Below, piece after piece: positions 43,951 through 52,613 of a stretch of 64,000 bases of DNA. The notes under the pieces are model-generated. The model made no database searches and was not told the DNA's origin. It saw nothing but the letters and a program-made list of their open reading frames with translations. Source of the stretch: Cryomorphaceae bacterium (GTDB taxonomy: Bacteria; Bacteroidota; Bacteroidia; Flavobacteriales; ECT2AJA-044); assembly GCA_017798125.1 (NCBI GenBank), contig CP059070.1:1612001-1676000 (forward strand), in the 5' to 3' direction. Each line of letters starts with the position of its first letter. The first letter of the stretch is position 1. The translations under genes were made by a program, and so were the position numbers.

Positions 43951-45254
43951 GTCCTGTCAATTTTTTCTGGCACCGCCGTGACCTTCGCATAGAAGATAAT
44001 CACGGATTGTATCTGGCCCTACGGGCCGATGAGCCTACCATCCCTGTTTTCATCTTTGATCGTTCAATTCTCGATAAGCTAGAGGATAAAGACGACGGGC
44101 GTGTGACTTTTATTCACAATGAAGTTCTGCGCGTAAAAGAACAATACGAAGAAGCGGGTGGAACTTTGCTCATTGGTTATGGAACGCCTCATGAGGTTTG
44201 GTCCAAGTGGCTCGAGGAATATCCCGTCGCCAAGGTATATGCGAATGAGGACTACGAGCCTTATGCCCGTGATCGGGATCGTGAAATAGCCCAATTGTGC
44301 AGCGAGAACGAAGTTTCTTTTGAGGCGGTAAAGGACCATGTCATATTCGAGAAAGATGAAGTGGTCAAAGGTGATGGTACACCTTATGTGGTTTATAGCC
44401 CATATAGCCGATTGTGGAAGAAGCAGTTGACTGAAGATCACCTTGCCCCGTTCACGTCAGAAAGCAATCTTAGCGGGCTTAATCAGATGCCTCCTTCGCA
44501 AGCCATATCCTTGAATGATATGGGCTTTATTCCGAGCTCGCTTGAAATACCCAGTCGAAGGCTAGACGAAGATATTGTATCTCAGTACCACGAGACAAGA
44601 GACCTTCCCGCCATGCGTGGAACCACTCGCATGAGCGTGCATCTTCGCTTCGGAACAGTGAGTATCCGATCCCTGACCAAAAGCGCATTAGCGCTTAATG
44701 AAAAGTATTTGAACGAGTTGATTTGGCGGGATTTTTACCAGGCCATCATCTACCATTTTCCGCAAGTCGACGGAAAAGCATTCAGACCTGAGTACGATTT
44801 TATCGAGTGGGAAAACAACGAGGAGCACTTCGATCGATGGTGCCGAGGCAGAACGGGATATCCCATTGTAGACGCGGGAATGCGTGAGCTCAATGCGACT
44901 GGATTCATGCACAACCGAGTGAGAATGATTGTCGCGTCCTTCCTGACCAAGCACCTTTTGATTGATTGGCGTTGGGGTGAGGCCTATTTCGCTCGAAAGC
45001 TCATGGACTTTGAGCTGGCCAGTAACAATGGTGGTTGGCAATGGGCGGCTGGTAGCGGTGTGGATGCTGCACCTTATTTCAGGGTGTTCAACCCCGAACT
45101 CCAAATGAAAAAGTTTGACCCGAAATTAGCCTATGTCAGGAAGTGGGTGCCCGAATTTCAAGAATTAACCTACACGCCAATCGTCGAGCATAAAATGGCT
45201 CGGGAACGAGCCATTAGTCGATATAAAGAGGGAATAGAACGCGGCAGGTCATAA
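43947..45254 (+). CDS. phr: Class I CPD photolyase
   Basis: The 435-residue enzyme splits cyclobutane pyrimidine dimers using blue light. The N-terminal antenna domain begins VNFFWHRRDLRIEDNHGLYLAL and the FAD domain has ELIWRDFYQAIIYHFP, GRTGYPIVDAGMRELNATGF, HNRVRMIVASFLTKHLL and the active-site NNGGWQWAAGSGVDAAPYF (about 355-375) with the flavin-facing Asn. It starts at TTG 43947. The codons for LALRAD form an exact copy of the dispersed palindrome (44014-44030). It closes the light operon. Confidence 0.95.
   Translation: MSPVNFFWHRRDLRIEDNHGLYLALRADEPTIPVFIFDRSILDKLEDKDDGRVTFIHNEVLRVKEQYEEAGGTLLIGYGTPHEVWSKWLEEYPVAKVYANEDYEPYARDRDREIAQLCSENEVSFEAVKDHVIFEKDEVVKGDGTPYVVYSPYSRLWKKQLTEDHLAPFTSESNLSGLNQMPPSQAISLNDMGFIPSSLEIPSRRLDEDIVSQYHETRDLPAMRGTTRMSVHLRFGTVSIRSLTKSALALNEKYLNELIWRDFYQAIIYHFPQVDGKAFRPEYDFIEWENNEEHFDRWCRGRTGYPIVDAGMRELNATGFMHNRVRMIVASFLTKHLLIDWRWGEAYFARKLMDFELASNNGGWQWAAGSGVDAAPYFRVFNPELQMKKFDPKLAYVRKWVPEFQELTYTPIVEHKMARERAISRYKEGIERGRS
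44014..44030. repeat. Dispersed palindrome, exact copy inside phr
   Basis: TGGCCCTACGGGCCGAT is the exact reverse complement of the intergenic 17-mer, read in frame as part of LALRAD. The flanking protein keeps normal family length, so the motif did not arrive as an insertion. Confidence 0.75.
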
Positions 45255-45268
45255 TAATCCGTGATTAT
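45254..45268. terminator. Weak bidirectional hairpin between phr and the esterase gene
   Basis: ATAATC-CGT-GATTAT spans the two convergent stop codons. The stem is short and AT-rich, so any terminator function is weak. Confidence 0.3.
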
Positions 45269-45921
45269 CCTTTCAATCGTCGATTCAGCCAATCCAAAAG
45301 GTCTCTTAGATTATCCGGATTAATGCCGTGAGGCATTGGGTATTCTTTGTAGACTACATCTGCGCCCCAATCTTCCAATCGATCCCGGCTTTCACGTCCA
45401 CCTTGAACTGGCAAAACTTGGTCTTGCGTTCCATGACTGATGAAAAAGGGCGGAAGTGGAGATCCTGCCGTAGGCAGTTTGCCAATGATTCCAGGCATTA
45501 AGTAGGAGCTAAGGGCCATGACCCCAGAGTATTTTTCGGGATCGGAGAGTGCCAAGCCATAGCTCATCATTCCGCCCTGACTGAAGCCAAGAAGAAAGAA
45601 CTGCTCGGGATCAAAGGTGAAGTGCTCTTCGACCTCTTCAATGAACCCTCGTCCCAACTGTACGGCCTTTTGGGCTTGCTCTGGATCTCTTTTGATGCCG
45701 CCATTCGGATCCATTTCCAAGGGCCACCAGGCATAACCACCCCAAGGTAATCGGTGAGGGGCTTGGACACTGATGACCAAGACGTGAGGAGGCATCTCGT
45801 TCGCAAAAGTGAAGAGATCGTTCATATCGGCCCCATAACCATGAAGCATGATGACAAGGGGTGGGGTTTTTGCTTTAACGAGTGGTTCGCGTATGCGATA
45901 TTCAAGGGAAAGTGATTCCAT
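45265..45921 (-). CDS. Phospholipase/carboxylesterase-type alpha/beta hydrolase
   Basis: The 218-residue hydrolase has the nucleophile elbow GFSQGGMMSYG, an oxyanion segment VIMLHGYGADMNDL, the Asp region HGTQDQVLPV and a catalytic His in YPMPHGINP. It belongs to the acyl-protein thioesterase/YpfH esterase group. The substrate is unknown. It directly follows the Nudix gene with no gap. Confidence 0.9.
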   Translation of the reverse strand: MESLSLEYRIREPLVKAKTPPLVIMLHGYGADMNDLFTFANEMPPHVLVISVQAPHRLPWGGYAWWPLEMDPNGGIKRDPEQAQKAVQLGRGFIEEVEEHFTFDPEQFFLLGFSQGGMMSYGLALSDPEKYSGVMALSSYLMPGIIGKLPTAGSPLPPFFISHGTQDQVLPVQGGRESRDRLEDWGADVVYKEYPMPHGINPDNLRDLLDWLNRRLKG

Positions 45922-46461
45922 TTAAAATGTTTTGGTATAAGCACCGATGTGCACGCCTGAAGCAGGCCCATCGGGGTATTCTAAGTGTTTCTTAATCGAA
46001 AACGTACTGGAGCTAAAGGCCATATCCTCGAATGGAATATTCTCCGGAGAGAAGAAGGCGATTTCTGAGGACTCGGGAGTCAATTCATAATGATCTGAAT
46101 CCAGTTCCACCAAAAAATGAAGATATACCTGATTGGCGTGCGGCAGGTTATAGACCGCGTGTGGTCTTATAATTCGGCCAGTTGCATGTGTCTCCTCGTG
46201 CAGTTCTCGCAGCGCGCCTTCTTCCACAGTTTCACCGTTTTCCAAAAATCCGCTTGGAAGGTTCCAAAGTCCAAATCGGGGTTCGATGTTTCTTCTGGCC
46301 AATAAAATGTGTCCTTTCCACAAGGGGAGGCAACCTACAATCATACGTGGATTCTGGTAGTGAATTCGTCCGCAATTTTGGCATACAAAGCGAAGACGAT
46401 TATCCCCTTCCGGGATGGTGAAATCCAAGCGACTCGATCCACAATGAGAGCAGTAGTTCAC
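45922..46461 (-). CDS. Nudix hydrolase with zinc ribbon
   Basis: A 179-residue protein starting at GTG 46461. It has an N-terminal CxxC...CxxC zinc ribbon (CSHCGSSRLDF, FVCQNCGRIHYQNP) and a Nudix box GFLENGETVEEGALRELHEE. This is the layout of the NudC-related family that hydrolyses NADH, ADP-ribose or other nucleotide diphosphates; specificity is not decidable. It is divergent from the SDR gene at 46561. Confidence 0.88.
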   Translation of the reverse strand: MNYCSHCGSSRLDFTIPEGDNRLRFVCQNCGRIHYQNPRMIVGCLPLWKGHILLARRNIEPRFGLWNLPSGFLENGETVEEGALRELHEETHATGRIIRPHAVYNLPHANQVYLHFLVELDSDHYELTPESSEIAFFSPENIPFEDMAFSSSTFSIKKHLEYPDGPASGVHIGAYTKTF

Positions 46462-46560
46462 AAAAGGTCCTTTGAGGTCTAACTCGTGAGCCGGTTAAAG
46501 GTTTTCACCTTTGTAAACCTTTGCTTTCTGAGTTCGTTGACCTTCGAAAATAAGAAACGC

Positions 46561-47253
46561 ATGGAACTACAAGGCAAAATTGGTGTGGTCACTGGAGTAA
46601 GCAAGGGAATTGGCTTGGAATTGGTAAAGCAATTGCTGGACAAAGGAGCTGTGGTTGTTGGCTGGGGCAGGACTGAGCCGCAAATGGAGCACGATCATTT
46701 TCATTTTGTTTCGTGCGATGTCGGAAACGAAGCTTCTATTCAAAATGCTGCCCAAGAGACTTTTGAACGTGTAGGTCGTGACATTTCTTTTCTTGTGAAT
46801 AATGCGGGATACGGCGTTTATGGAAACCTTGACGAGCAGTCTTGGAGTGATTGGGAAGGGATGTTTCGCGTAAACGTTCTAGGCCTATTCGAAGTGACGC
46901 GAAACCTGCTTCCGGGCATGAAAGCGCTAGGGCAGGGGCATATCGTTAATATTAGCTCAATAGCGGGTTTGAATGGGGTTAAAGGCTTCAGTGGATACGT
47001 GGGAACAAAGCACGCCGTTCGGGGAATTAGCCACAGTTGGTATCAAGAGCTTCGAGATTTTGGGATTAAAGTGAGTACGGTATACCCAGGAAGTGTGAAT
47101 ACGAGCTTCTTCGACGATATCGACATGATCGAGGCCAACGAAAACATGATGCGCCCTCAAGATGTTGCCAAGAGCGTGGTTGAATTGCTTCAGACGCACC
47201 ACAACTACTTCCCGGTAGATTTGGAAATAAGACCGTTGAAGCCCAGAGGGTAA
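46561..47253 (+). CDS. Classical short-chain dehydrogenase/reductase
   Basis: From ATG 46561 the product is 230 residues with GVVTGVSKGIG (cofactor loop), LVNNAGYG, the Ser in NISSIAG, and the catalytic YVGTK (Y-x3-K). It is an NAD(P)-dependent oxidoreductase of unknown substrate. Its stop abuts the stop of the DASH cryptochrome gene. A sequence AACC-N16-GTTGA (46516-46540) precedes it and resembles a possible ECF-type promoter. Confidence 0.9.
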   Translation: MELQGKIGVVTGVSKGIGLELVKQLLDKGAVVVGWGRTEPQMEHDHFHFVSCDVGNEASIQNAAQETFERVGRDISFLVNNAGYGVYGNLDEQSWSDWEGMFRVNVLGLFEVTRNLLPGMKALGQGHIVNISSIAGLNGVKGFSGYVGTKHAVRGISHSWYQELRDFGIKVSTVYPGSVNTSFFDDIDMIEANENMMRPQDVAKSVVELLQTHHNYFPVDLEIRPLKPRG

Positions 47254-48525
47254 TTAATCCTCGAGCCAATGGGCCTGGTATGCTCCAACTGGATCGTACA
47301 TCGACGCTTGCTTCGGTATGTTGAAGTACCGCTGTCCCCTTGGATCAGCTCCATTGCCGGCTAGGTAGGTCCAGTTACCATAATTGCTGGCGACATCGTA
47401 ATCAATTAATAGGCTTTCAAACCATTCCGCCCCGAGGGTCCAGTCGACGCGCAGGTCGTTGATGAGGTAGCTCGCTACGTTTTGTCGGCCTCGATTACTC
47501 ATGAATCCTGTGGCCGCCAATTCCTTCATGTTTGCATCCACGAATGGAACCCCTGTTTCTCCAGCGGTCCACGCTCGAAATTCAGACAGACCCCATGGGT
47601 TTTTAATCCTGCCTCGAATGGGATATTTGAAGAATCCAGCTCCGAGTTTCATGCTTTTGAAGCGAAAGAAATCTCGCCAAAGCAATTCAAAGATCATCCA
47701 ATACGTGCTTTCATTCTTTTCGACTTGCTCTTCGTACCGAAGGATTTCAGAGTACACGCGACGCGGCGAAAGGCTTCCATTGGCGAGCCACGGAGAAAAT
47801 TTACTGGAATAGTCGGGCCCGAGAAGTCCATTTCGCGTCTCCTTGTATCTCCTGAGCTCATTGGCGTCCCAGAAATAATGCTGAAGACGTGTAAGGGCTT
47901 CACTTTCTCCACCTTTGAATGTAAGGACTCCTCGAGCGTCCGGTTCCTGGGCCTCGAGTCCAAGATCATCTAGGGTAGGGATTGGACCAATGGCCAAAGT
48001 ATCGGGAAAGAAAAGTTGACGCGGCCTCGGGAATTCGCTTCGAATGGTCCAGTGGGCCTCTTGCCGTTTCCTCCATGAGGTAAACCCATTGGGAAGTCTC
48101 TCAATTCCCTTATTCACATCTTCTGGATGAACGAGGGTCTTACCCCAATAGGATTCCATGGGAATACCCAAGGCGCGAACGGCTTCTTCTTCCTCCTGTT
48201 CTTCAAATGTATTCTCGGATTCAAAATAGATGACATCGAGCGGGCTTTGTTCATGTATTTGAGCAATGACTTCTGCAGGGTCCTGCTGTCGTACGATCAA
48301 ATCACCACCCAGTGTCTGAAGATTATAGCGCAATTGAATAGCACTTTCAATGGCAAATTGCGCGCGGAAAGCGCCGGTCTTTGGGAGTCCTGACGTCGTT
48401 TCTCCAAACTGAGCAGGTTTAAAGCAGTACAGTCCGATGTGTTCGCGGTGGTCCATGGAGGCTTTGTAAAGGCCTTCGTGATCGTGTATCCTAAGGTCAT
48501 TTCTGAACCAGATTAGAGCGCGCAT
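47254..48525 (-). CDS. DASH-family cryptochrome
   Basis: From ATG 48525 the protein has 423 residues. The antenna domain starts RALIWFRNDLRIHDHEGLY, and the FAD domain includes FELLWRDFFRFKSMKLG, GVPFVDANMKELAATGFMSNRGRQNVASYL and the DASH signature NYGNWTYLAGNGADPRG plus RYFNIPKQ. DASH proteins repair CPDs mainly in single-stranded DNA and may signal. An in-frame stretch upstream of 48525 is only a shadow of the DUF2256 gene. The start is one base after the DUF2256 stop, indicating an operon. Confidence 0.95.
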   Translation of the reverse strand: MRALIWFRNDLRIHDHEGLYKASMDHREHIGLYCFKPAQFGETTSGLPKTGAFRAQFAIESAIQLRYNLQTLGGDLIVRQQDPAEVIAQIHEQSPLDVIYFESENTFEEQEEEEAVRALGIPMESYWGKTLVHPEDVNKGIERLPNGFTSWRKRQEAHWTIRSEFPRPRQLFFPDTLAIGPIPTLDDLGLEAQEPDARGVLTFKGGESEALTRLQHYFWDANELRRYKETRNGLLGPDYSSKFSPWLANGSLSPRRVYSEILRYEEQVEKNESTYWMIFELLWRDFFRFKSMKLGAGFFKYPIRGRIKNPWGLSEFRAWTAGETGVPFVDANMKELAATGFMSNRGRQNVASYLINDLRVDWTLGAEWFESLLIDYDVASNYGNWTYLAGNGADPRGQRYFNIPKQASMYDPVGAYQAHWLED

Positions 48526-48526
48526 G

Positions 48527-48688
48527 TCATTGAAATTTAGCCTTGTATTCGGCGTTATTCTTATTCCTTCGGCATCGCTCACTGCAGTACTTGACCGATT
48601 CCCAATCATCGGCCCATTTTTTCCTCCAAGAGAAGGGCTTACCACAGACTAGGCAGTCTTTTTGGGGTAGGTGCTTTTTGCGATGCAT
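48527..48688 (-). CDS. DUF2256 small zinc-ribbon-like protein
   Basis: A 53-residue gene below most ORF cut-offs. It reads [20 protein letters not shown], then [21 protein letters not shown] and a basic tail. The CxxC...CxxxC arrangement with the WRKKW core is the DUF2256 family, often found next to photolyase or cryptochrome genes, with unknown function; four Cys suggest a zinc site. Its stop is one base before the DASH start. Confidence 0.9.
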   Translation of the reverse strand: MHRKKHLPQKDCLVCGKPFSWRKKWADDWESVKYCSERCRRNKNNAEYKAKFQ

Positions 48689-48731
48689 AGAGGCTTAACC
48701 CTCAATCCTAAGCAAGGGTTCAGAAAAAGAA

Positions 48732-48756
48732 AAATCCCGCCGTGAAGGCGGGATTT
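48732..48756 (-). terminator. Terminator of the SRPBCC/GyrI-like gene
   Basis: AAATCCCGCC and GGCGGGATTT form a perfect ten-pair stem with a five-base loop; on the minus strand TTTTTCTTTTT follows. It lies 30 bases after the stop at 48787 and separates it from the DUF2256-DASH operon. Confidence 0.9.
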
Positions 48757-48786
48757 CTGCGCTATGAAACTTTTTTCGGTTTAGGC

Positions 48787-49818
48787 TTAGCTTTCAATAT
48801 TGTCACCTTCCGCTGCAATTGGCCAGAAGATGTTTGTAATCCATTTTGACGTGTCGGGTTCCATGGCTGGATCCGTGATGTACTGCTCCACAGGGCCTCC
48901 AACGAGTTCCCATCCCATATCTTCGATATGGTCGTCAGCAGCCAAATAAATACCCATCATGTCTTCATATGCCCCCATGTGCACTCCTTTCATGTATCGG
49001 CCTCCAATCAAGGTGCCTTCCATCACAGGAGGACTAGCGGCTTTGTCGGTCTCTACAGACACCATGGTCCGGAATGTGCAAATGCCGTTTTCCTCGTCCC
49101 AAAGGGTGTACTCACACATGGGATAATCCATATTGGCAGCATCTTCACCTAGCCAGCCGATTATAGCGCCAAAGCCTTCGCCCATTTTTGCAGAGATGTC
49201 AGTCATAGGCACTTCATCCATAGAGACGTAGTACACCATGATTTCGTCGAATTCTACTTCTTCAAAACCATAGTCTGCTGCCGCCGCTTCACCAGCAGCG
49301 CTGGCCACTGAGTCAATATTCGCCAAGCCTCCTTCAAACTGAGGTCCTAAAGCACCGTCCATAATCATTCCAACCCAGCGTTGGAAGAACGGAAATTCCA
49401 TGTCCGCGGTCCAAACGACCTTGGTACCCTCTTCCATAGGGGTCAAGGACCAGGATCCGTCTACGCCGCCCATTCCTTCGAATTCGATACGCGTGCGCAT
49501 GGCTCTTGGCTCTTCTGTTTCGACAATGGTCAGCTTGCCAACTCCGAGGTTGGGGTCTTCACTGTTCCAACTGTACCAAGCGTCAACCCCGCTACTGGGG
49601 TCACTGTATTCATACTCCGCGTTGGGATCGATTTCGTACCAAACAGACCAATTCTGCCAGTTTTGCACGTCACTAATTTGAGCATAAATGGCCTCTGGAC
49701 TGTCGTCCATCACCAGCTCGCGACTCACTTGCACATTCTTAGGCAAGGCCGCGTTCAAAATGACAAATACTCCAAATAACACAAGGAGTACGATGAGAAT
49801 AATTCTTAAAGCTTTCAT
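48787..49818 (-). CDS. SRPBCC protein with C-terminal GyrI-like domain
   Basis: From ATG 49818 the protein has 343 residues: one N-terminal membrane helix (ALRIILIVLLVLFGVFVILN), an SRPBCC domain (ELVMDDSPEAIYAQISDVQNWQNW to about 180), and a C-terminal effector-binding GyrI-like domain (VYYVSMDEVPMTDI, MKGVHMGAYEDM). Such membrane-tethered fusions are common in Bacteroidota. Both domains bind small hydrophobic ligands in other proteins; the ligand here is unknown. A strong terminator follows. Confidence 0.85.
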   Translation of the reverse strand: MKALRIILIVLLVLFGVFVILNAALPKNVQVSRELVMDDSPEAIYAQISDVQNWQNWSVWYEIDPNAEYEYSDPSSGVDAWYSWNSEDPNLGVGKLTIVETEEPRAMRTRIEFEGMGGVDGSWSLTPMEEGTKVVWTADMEFPFFQRWVGMIMDGALGPQFEGGLANIDSVASAAGEAAAADYGFEEVEFDEIMVYYVSMDEVPMTDISAKMGEGFGAIIGWLGEDAANMDYPMCEYTLWDEENGICTFRTMVSVETDKAASPPVMEGTLIGGRYMKGVHMGAYEDMMGIYLAADDHIEDMGWELVGGPVEQYITDPAMEPDTSKWITNIFWPIAAEGDNIES

Positions 49819-49893
49819 GTGGTTGAGGTTTTGAATAGCGCGAAACCAAGTTACGAATTTGTACTTTAGGCGCCTCAAAATGAATTCACTACC

Positions 49894-51912
49894 ATGAAAA
49901 AGCTATTCTATCTCGCCCTTACGGGCGGATTATTCTTAACCGCCTGTAATTCTGCACCTCAAGGAGAAGAAAGCGGGGAAGTAACCTCTGAAGAGTTCCA
50001 ATGGCAAACCGAGCAGTTTGCAGACCTGAAAATCATTCGATACCAAGTACCTGGATTTGATCGCTTGACGGCAAAGCAAAGAACCATGGTTTATTACTTG
50101 ACTCAAGCGGGTTTAGCAGGTAGAGATATGATTTGGGATCAGAACTACCGTTACAACTTGGACATTCGCCATGCCTTGGAGCACATCGTAGAAAACTTCG
50201 AAGGAGATCGCGAGAGCGATGATTGGGCTAACTTCATGGTTTATACCAAGCGCGTTTGGTTTTCGAATGGAATCCATCACCATTACAGCATGAGTAAGAT
50301 CATGCCCGAGTTTTCACAGGAGTACTTCCAAAGCTTGATGAGTGAAACCGGATACAGCCTCGATGCTCAGATCGTTGTCGCCATGTTTGATCCTTCGGTG
50401 GATAACAAAAAAGTGAATCTAGATCCAACAAAAGGATTGGTAGCTGGATCTGCTACAAACTTTTACGATGCGGATGTCACCGAAGAAGAAGTGGATGCGT
50501 TTTATGCAGGCATGAAGGCTAACGCAGAGAATCAAGATGTTTCCTTCGGATTGAACTCAAAGGTGGTACGCAATGAAGACGGACAGCTCGAAGAGCGCGT
50601 CTGGCATGTTGGTGGTATGTATGGAGCAGCCATTGAACAGGTGGTATACTGGCTGGAGAAAGCGGCAGGTGTTGCGGAGAATGAGGCTCAGGCAAATGCA
50701 CTACGCCTGTTGGTGGATTATTACCGCACGGGAGATTTAGAGACCTGGGATGAGTACAACGTGGCCTGGGTCAGTGCCACAGAAGGAGATATTGACTACA
50801 TCCAAGGGTTTGTCGAGGTCTACAACGATCCGAAAGGGTACAAGGGAAGCTATGAGAGTATCGTGGAGATTAAGGACTTTGACGCTTCTGAGCGGATGAG
50901 TGTACTTGCGGAAAATGCTCAGTACTTCGAGGACAATTCCAGCATCATGGATGAGCACAAAAAAGAGAACGTGGTCGGCGTGAGCTATAAAGTGGTCAAT
51001 GTAGCCGGTGAGAGCGGGGATGCTTCTCCGAGTACGCCGATTGGAGTGAACCTGCCGAACGCGAACTGGATTCGTGCCCAGCACGGGTCAAAATCGGTGA
51101 GCCTTGGAAACATTGTAGCCGCTTATGAAGCTGCGTCTGGAGAAGGTTTCTTGGAAGAATTTGTCCACGACGATGCCGTTCGCGATCGCATGAAGGAACA
51201 CGGGAAATTGGCCTCGAAGATGCACACAGCTTTGCATGAAGTTATTGGACACGCGTCTGGACAATTGAACGAAGGCGTTGGCACGCCAAAGGAGACGCTG
51301 AAGAATTACGCGAGTACTTTGGAAGAAGCGAGAGCTGATTTGGTGTCCTTGTACTACATCACTGATCCTAAATTGGTGGAATTGGGTCTTGTTCCTAGCA
51401 CTGATGTGGGAATGGCCGAGTTCGACAGCTATATGATGAACGGATTGATGACCCAATTGCGTCGCCTTGAGCCGGGTGAGGTACTGGAAGAAGCGCACAT
51501 GCGCAATCGCCAGATCAATGCCCTCTGGGCCTACGAAAAAGGAAAGGCGGACAATGTGGTCAGCTTTGACGTCATTGACGGAAAGACCTACGTGGTGGTG
51601 AACGATTACGATAAGCTTCGCGAGCTATTTGGTGAGTTGTTGCGTGAGATTCAACGCATCAAATCGGAAGGTGACTATGAAGCAGGTAAAGCATTGGTCG
51701 AGAACTACGGTGTTCAAATCGATAATGAACTTCACGCTGAAGTATTGGAACGCGCAGAGGCGTTGAACGTAGCTCCTTACGGAGGATTCATCAACCCTGA
51801 GATTCGTCCTGTAATGGAGGGAGATAGCGTTGTAGATGCTGAGGTCTACTATCCAGCAGACTTTACCGAGCAGATGATGTATTATGCTAGGGAGTACAGC
51901 TTCCTGAAATAA
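49894..51912 (+). CDS. Dipeptidyl-peptidase III (M49) lipoprotein
   Basis: The 672-residue zinc peptidase releases dipeptides from peptide N-termini. The M49 zinc motif is HEVIGHASG (His447, Glu448, His452) with the second motif EEARAD (about 478), where the Cys of the usual EECRAE/D is Ala. The N-terminus is a clear lipoprotein signal (ALTGGLFLTACNS), so this copy acts in the periplasm or at the surface rather than the cytoplasm. A terminator follows. Confidence 0.92.
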   Translation: MKKLFYLALTGGLFLTACNSAPQGEESGEVTSEEFQWQTEQFADLKIIRYQVPGFDRLTAKQRTMVYYLTQAGLAGRDMIWDQNYRYNLDIRHALEHIVENFEGDRESDDWANFMVYTKRVWFSNGIHHHYSMSKIMPEFSQEYFQSLMSETGYSLDAQIVVAMFDPSVDNKKVNLDPTKGLVAGSATNFYDADVTEEEVDAFYAGMKANAENQDVSFGLNSKVVRNEDGQLEERVWHVGGMYGAAIEQVVYWLEKAAGVAENEAQANALRLLVDYYRTGDLETWDEYNVAWVSATEGDIDYIQGFVEVYNDPKGYKGSYESIVEIKDFDASERMSVLAENAQYFEDNSSIMDEHKKENVVGVSYKVVNVAGESGDASPSTPIGVNLPNANWIRAQHGSKSVSLGNIVAAYEAASGEGFLEEFVHDDAVRDRMKEHGKLASKMHTALHEVIGHASGQLNEGVGTPKETLKNYASTLEEARADLVSLYYITDPKLVELGLVPSTDVGMAEFDSYMMNGLMTQLRRLEPGEVLEEAHMRNRQINALWAYEKGKADNVVSFDVIDGKTYVVVNDYDKLRELFGELLREIQRIKSEGDYEAGKALVENYGVQIDNELHAEVLERAEALNVAPYGGFINPEIRPVMEGDSVVDAEVYYPADFTEQMMYYAREYSFLK

Positions 51913-51934
51913 TCGAACAGCTTATTAGAACAAG

Positions 51935-51966
51935 GCCCACTTTCGACAGAAAGCGGGCTTTTTTTG
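51935..51966 (+). terminator. Terminator of the DPP III gene
   Basis: GCCCACTTTC and GAAAGCGGGC pair with one mismatch around GACA and run into TTTTTTTT, 23 bases after the stop. Confidence 0.85.
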
Positions 51967-51981
51967 TGCTGGAAGCGTGGT

Positions 51982-52518
51982 TTAGACGGGAAAGGCCCCC
52001 TGAAAGCGAAGGGCTTGATCGATATGGCCCAAGTGATGTTTGCCGTGCCAGACGTACTGGGCCAAGACGTCTAGTAGGTCGTATTCATCGTTGTATTCCG
52101 GATGAAGATAAGTTCGATTCCAATCCGCTTCGGTCATGGATTCAAGAAGTTGATGCCAGCGGTGGTGGACGCCCGTTAGGATTTGAAGAGAAGGCGTGAG
52201 GTCAGGATTAACGGCGTCCGCCAATTGAGCCCAGAGGTGCTCTTGGTAAGGGCGAATGTGGGGACGGTCTTCGGTCAGGGCCAAACGAAACCGAGTATAG
52301 GCGTTGAGGTGGCTGTCCGCGCAGTGGTGCACCACCTGGAGAATGGACCAACCGTCAGGGCGGTAGGGGAGCCGGAGGGCATCGGGCCGTAGGCCCTGAA
52401 TCTTCTCCTCCATCAACTGAGGGAAGGCACCGATGAAGTCCACGTATTCCTGGCGATCTTTATAAGAGACTCGGGGGAAAGCGGAAAGGAGGCCAATGGG
52501 GTAGCGAAGGTCGGACAT
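51982..52518 (-). CDS. DinB/YfiT-like metal-dependent protein
   Basis: A 178-residue four-helix-bundle protein of the DinB superfamily. Three metal-binding His are visible: one in VVHHCADSH and two in WHGKHHLGHID. The N-terminus (RYPIGLLSAFPRVSYKDRQEYVDFI) matches the YfiT/bacillithiol-transferase-like branch. It may transfer or hydrolyse a thiol cofactor adduct, but this is not proven. The codons for GLRPDAL contain a palindrome variant (52384-52396). Confidence 0.88.
   Translation of the reverse strand: MSDLRYPIGLLSAFPRVSYKDRQEYVDFIGAFPQLMEEKIQGLRPDALRLPYRPDGWSILQVVHHCADSHLNAYTRFRLALTEDRPHIRPYQEHLWAQLADAVNPDLTPSLQILTGVHHRWHQLLESMTEADWNRTYLHPEYNDEYDLLDVLAQYVWHGKHHLGHIDQALRFQGAFPV
52384..52396. 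repeat. Palindrome variant inside the DinB gene
   Basis: GGGCCGTAGGCCC, flanked by ATC on the left. Both stem arms differ from GGCCC/GGGCC in a compensated way, with the GTA loop retained. A similar form with loop GTTA is at 11420-11433. Confidence 0.55.
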
Positions 52519-52564
52519 GTGCGTCGGTTTTGATGCAGAAGGTATTCAATCTGCGCAGAATGAA

Positions 52565-52590
52565 AAAGGCGCAGCCAATGCCGCGCCTTT
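52565..52590 (-). terminator. Terminator of the exported SRPBCC gene
   Basis: AAAGGCGC and GCGCCTTT pair around a ten-base loop containing a secondary GGC/GCT pairing; on the minus strand the stem runs into TTTTTCA, 24 bases after the stop at 52614. Confidence 0.8.
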
Positions 52591-52613
52591 ACTACCTAAC
52601 TGATCTGAATCGC

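Noticed and set aside
46513-46519. TGTAAAC as a common -35 element for the light genes
   Set aside because: It occurs before the sigma gene, the SDR at 46561 and the FeS photolyase, but the distances to the start codons do not allow a consistent -10 position.
48526-48645. In-frame N-terminal extension of the DASH cryptochrome
   Set aside because: It lies over the DUF2256 gene in another frame and has no similarity to antenna domains; DASH proteins begin at the RALIWFRNDLR segment, so ATG 48525 is the start.
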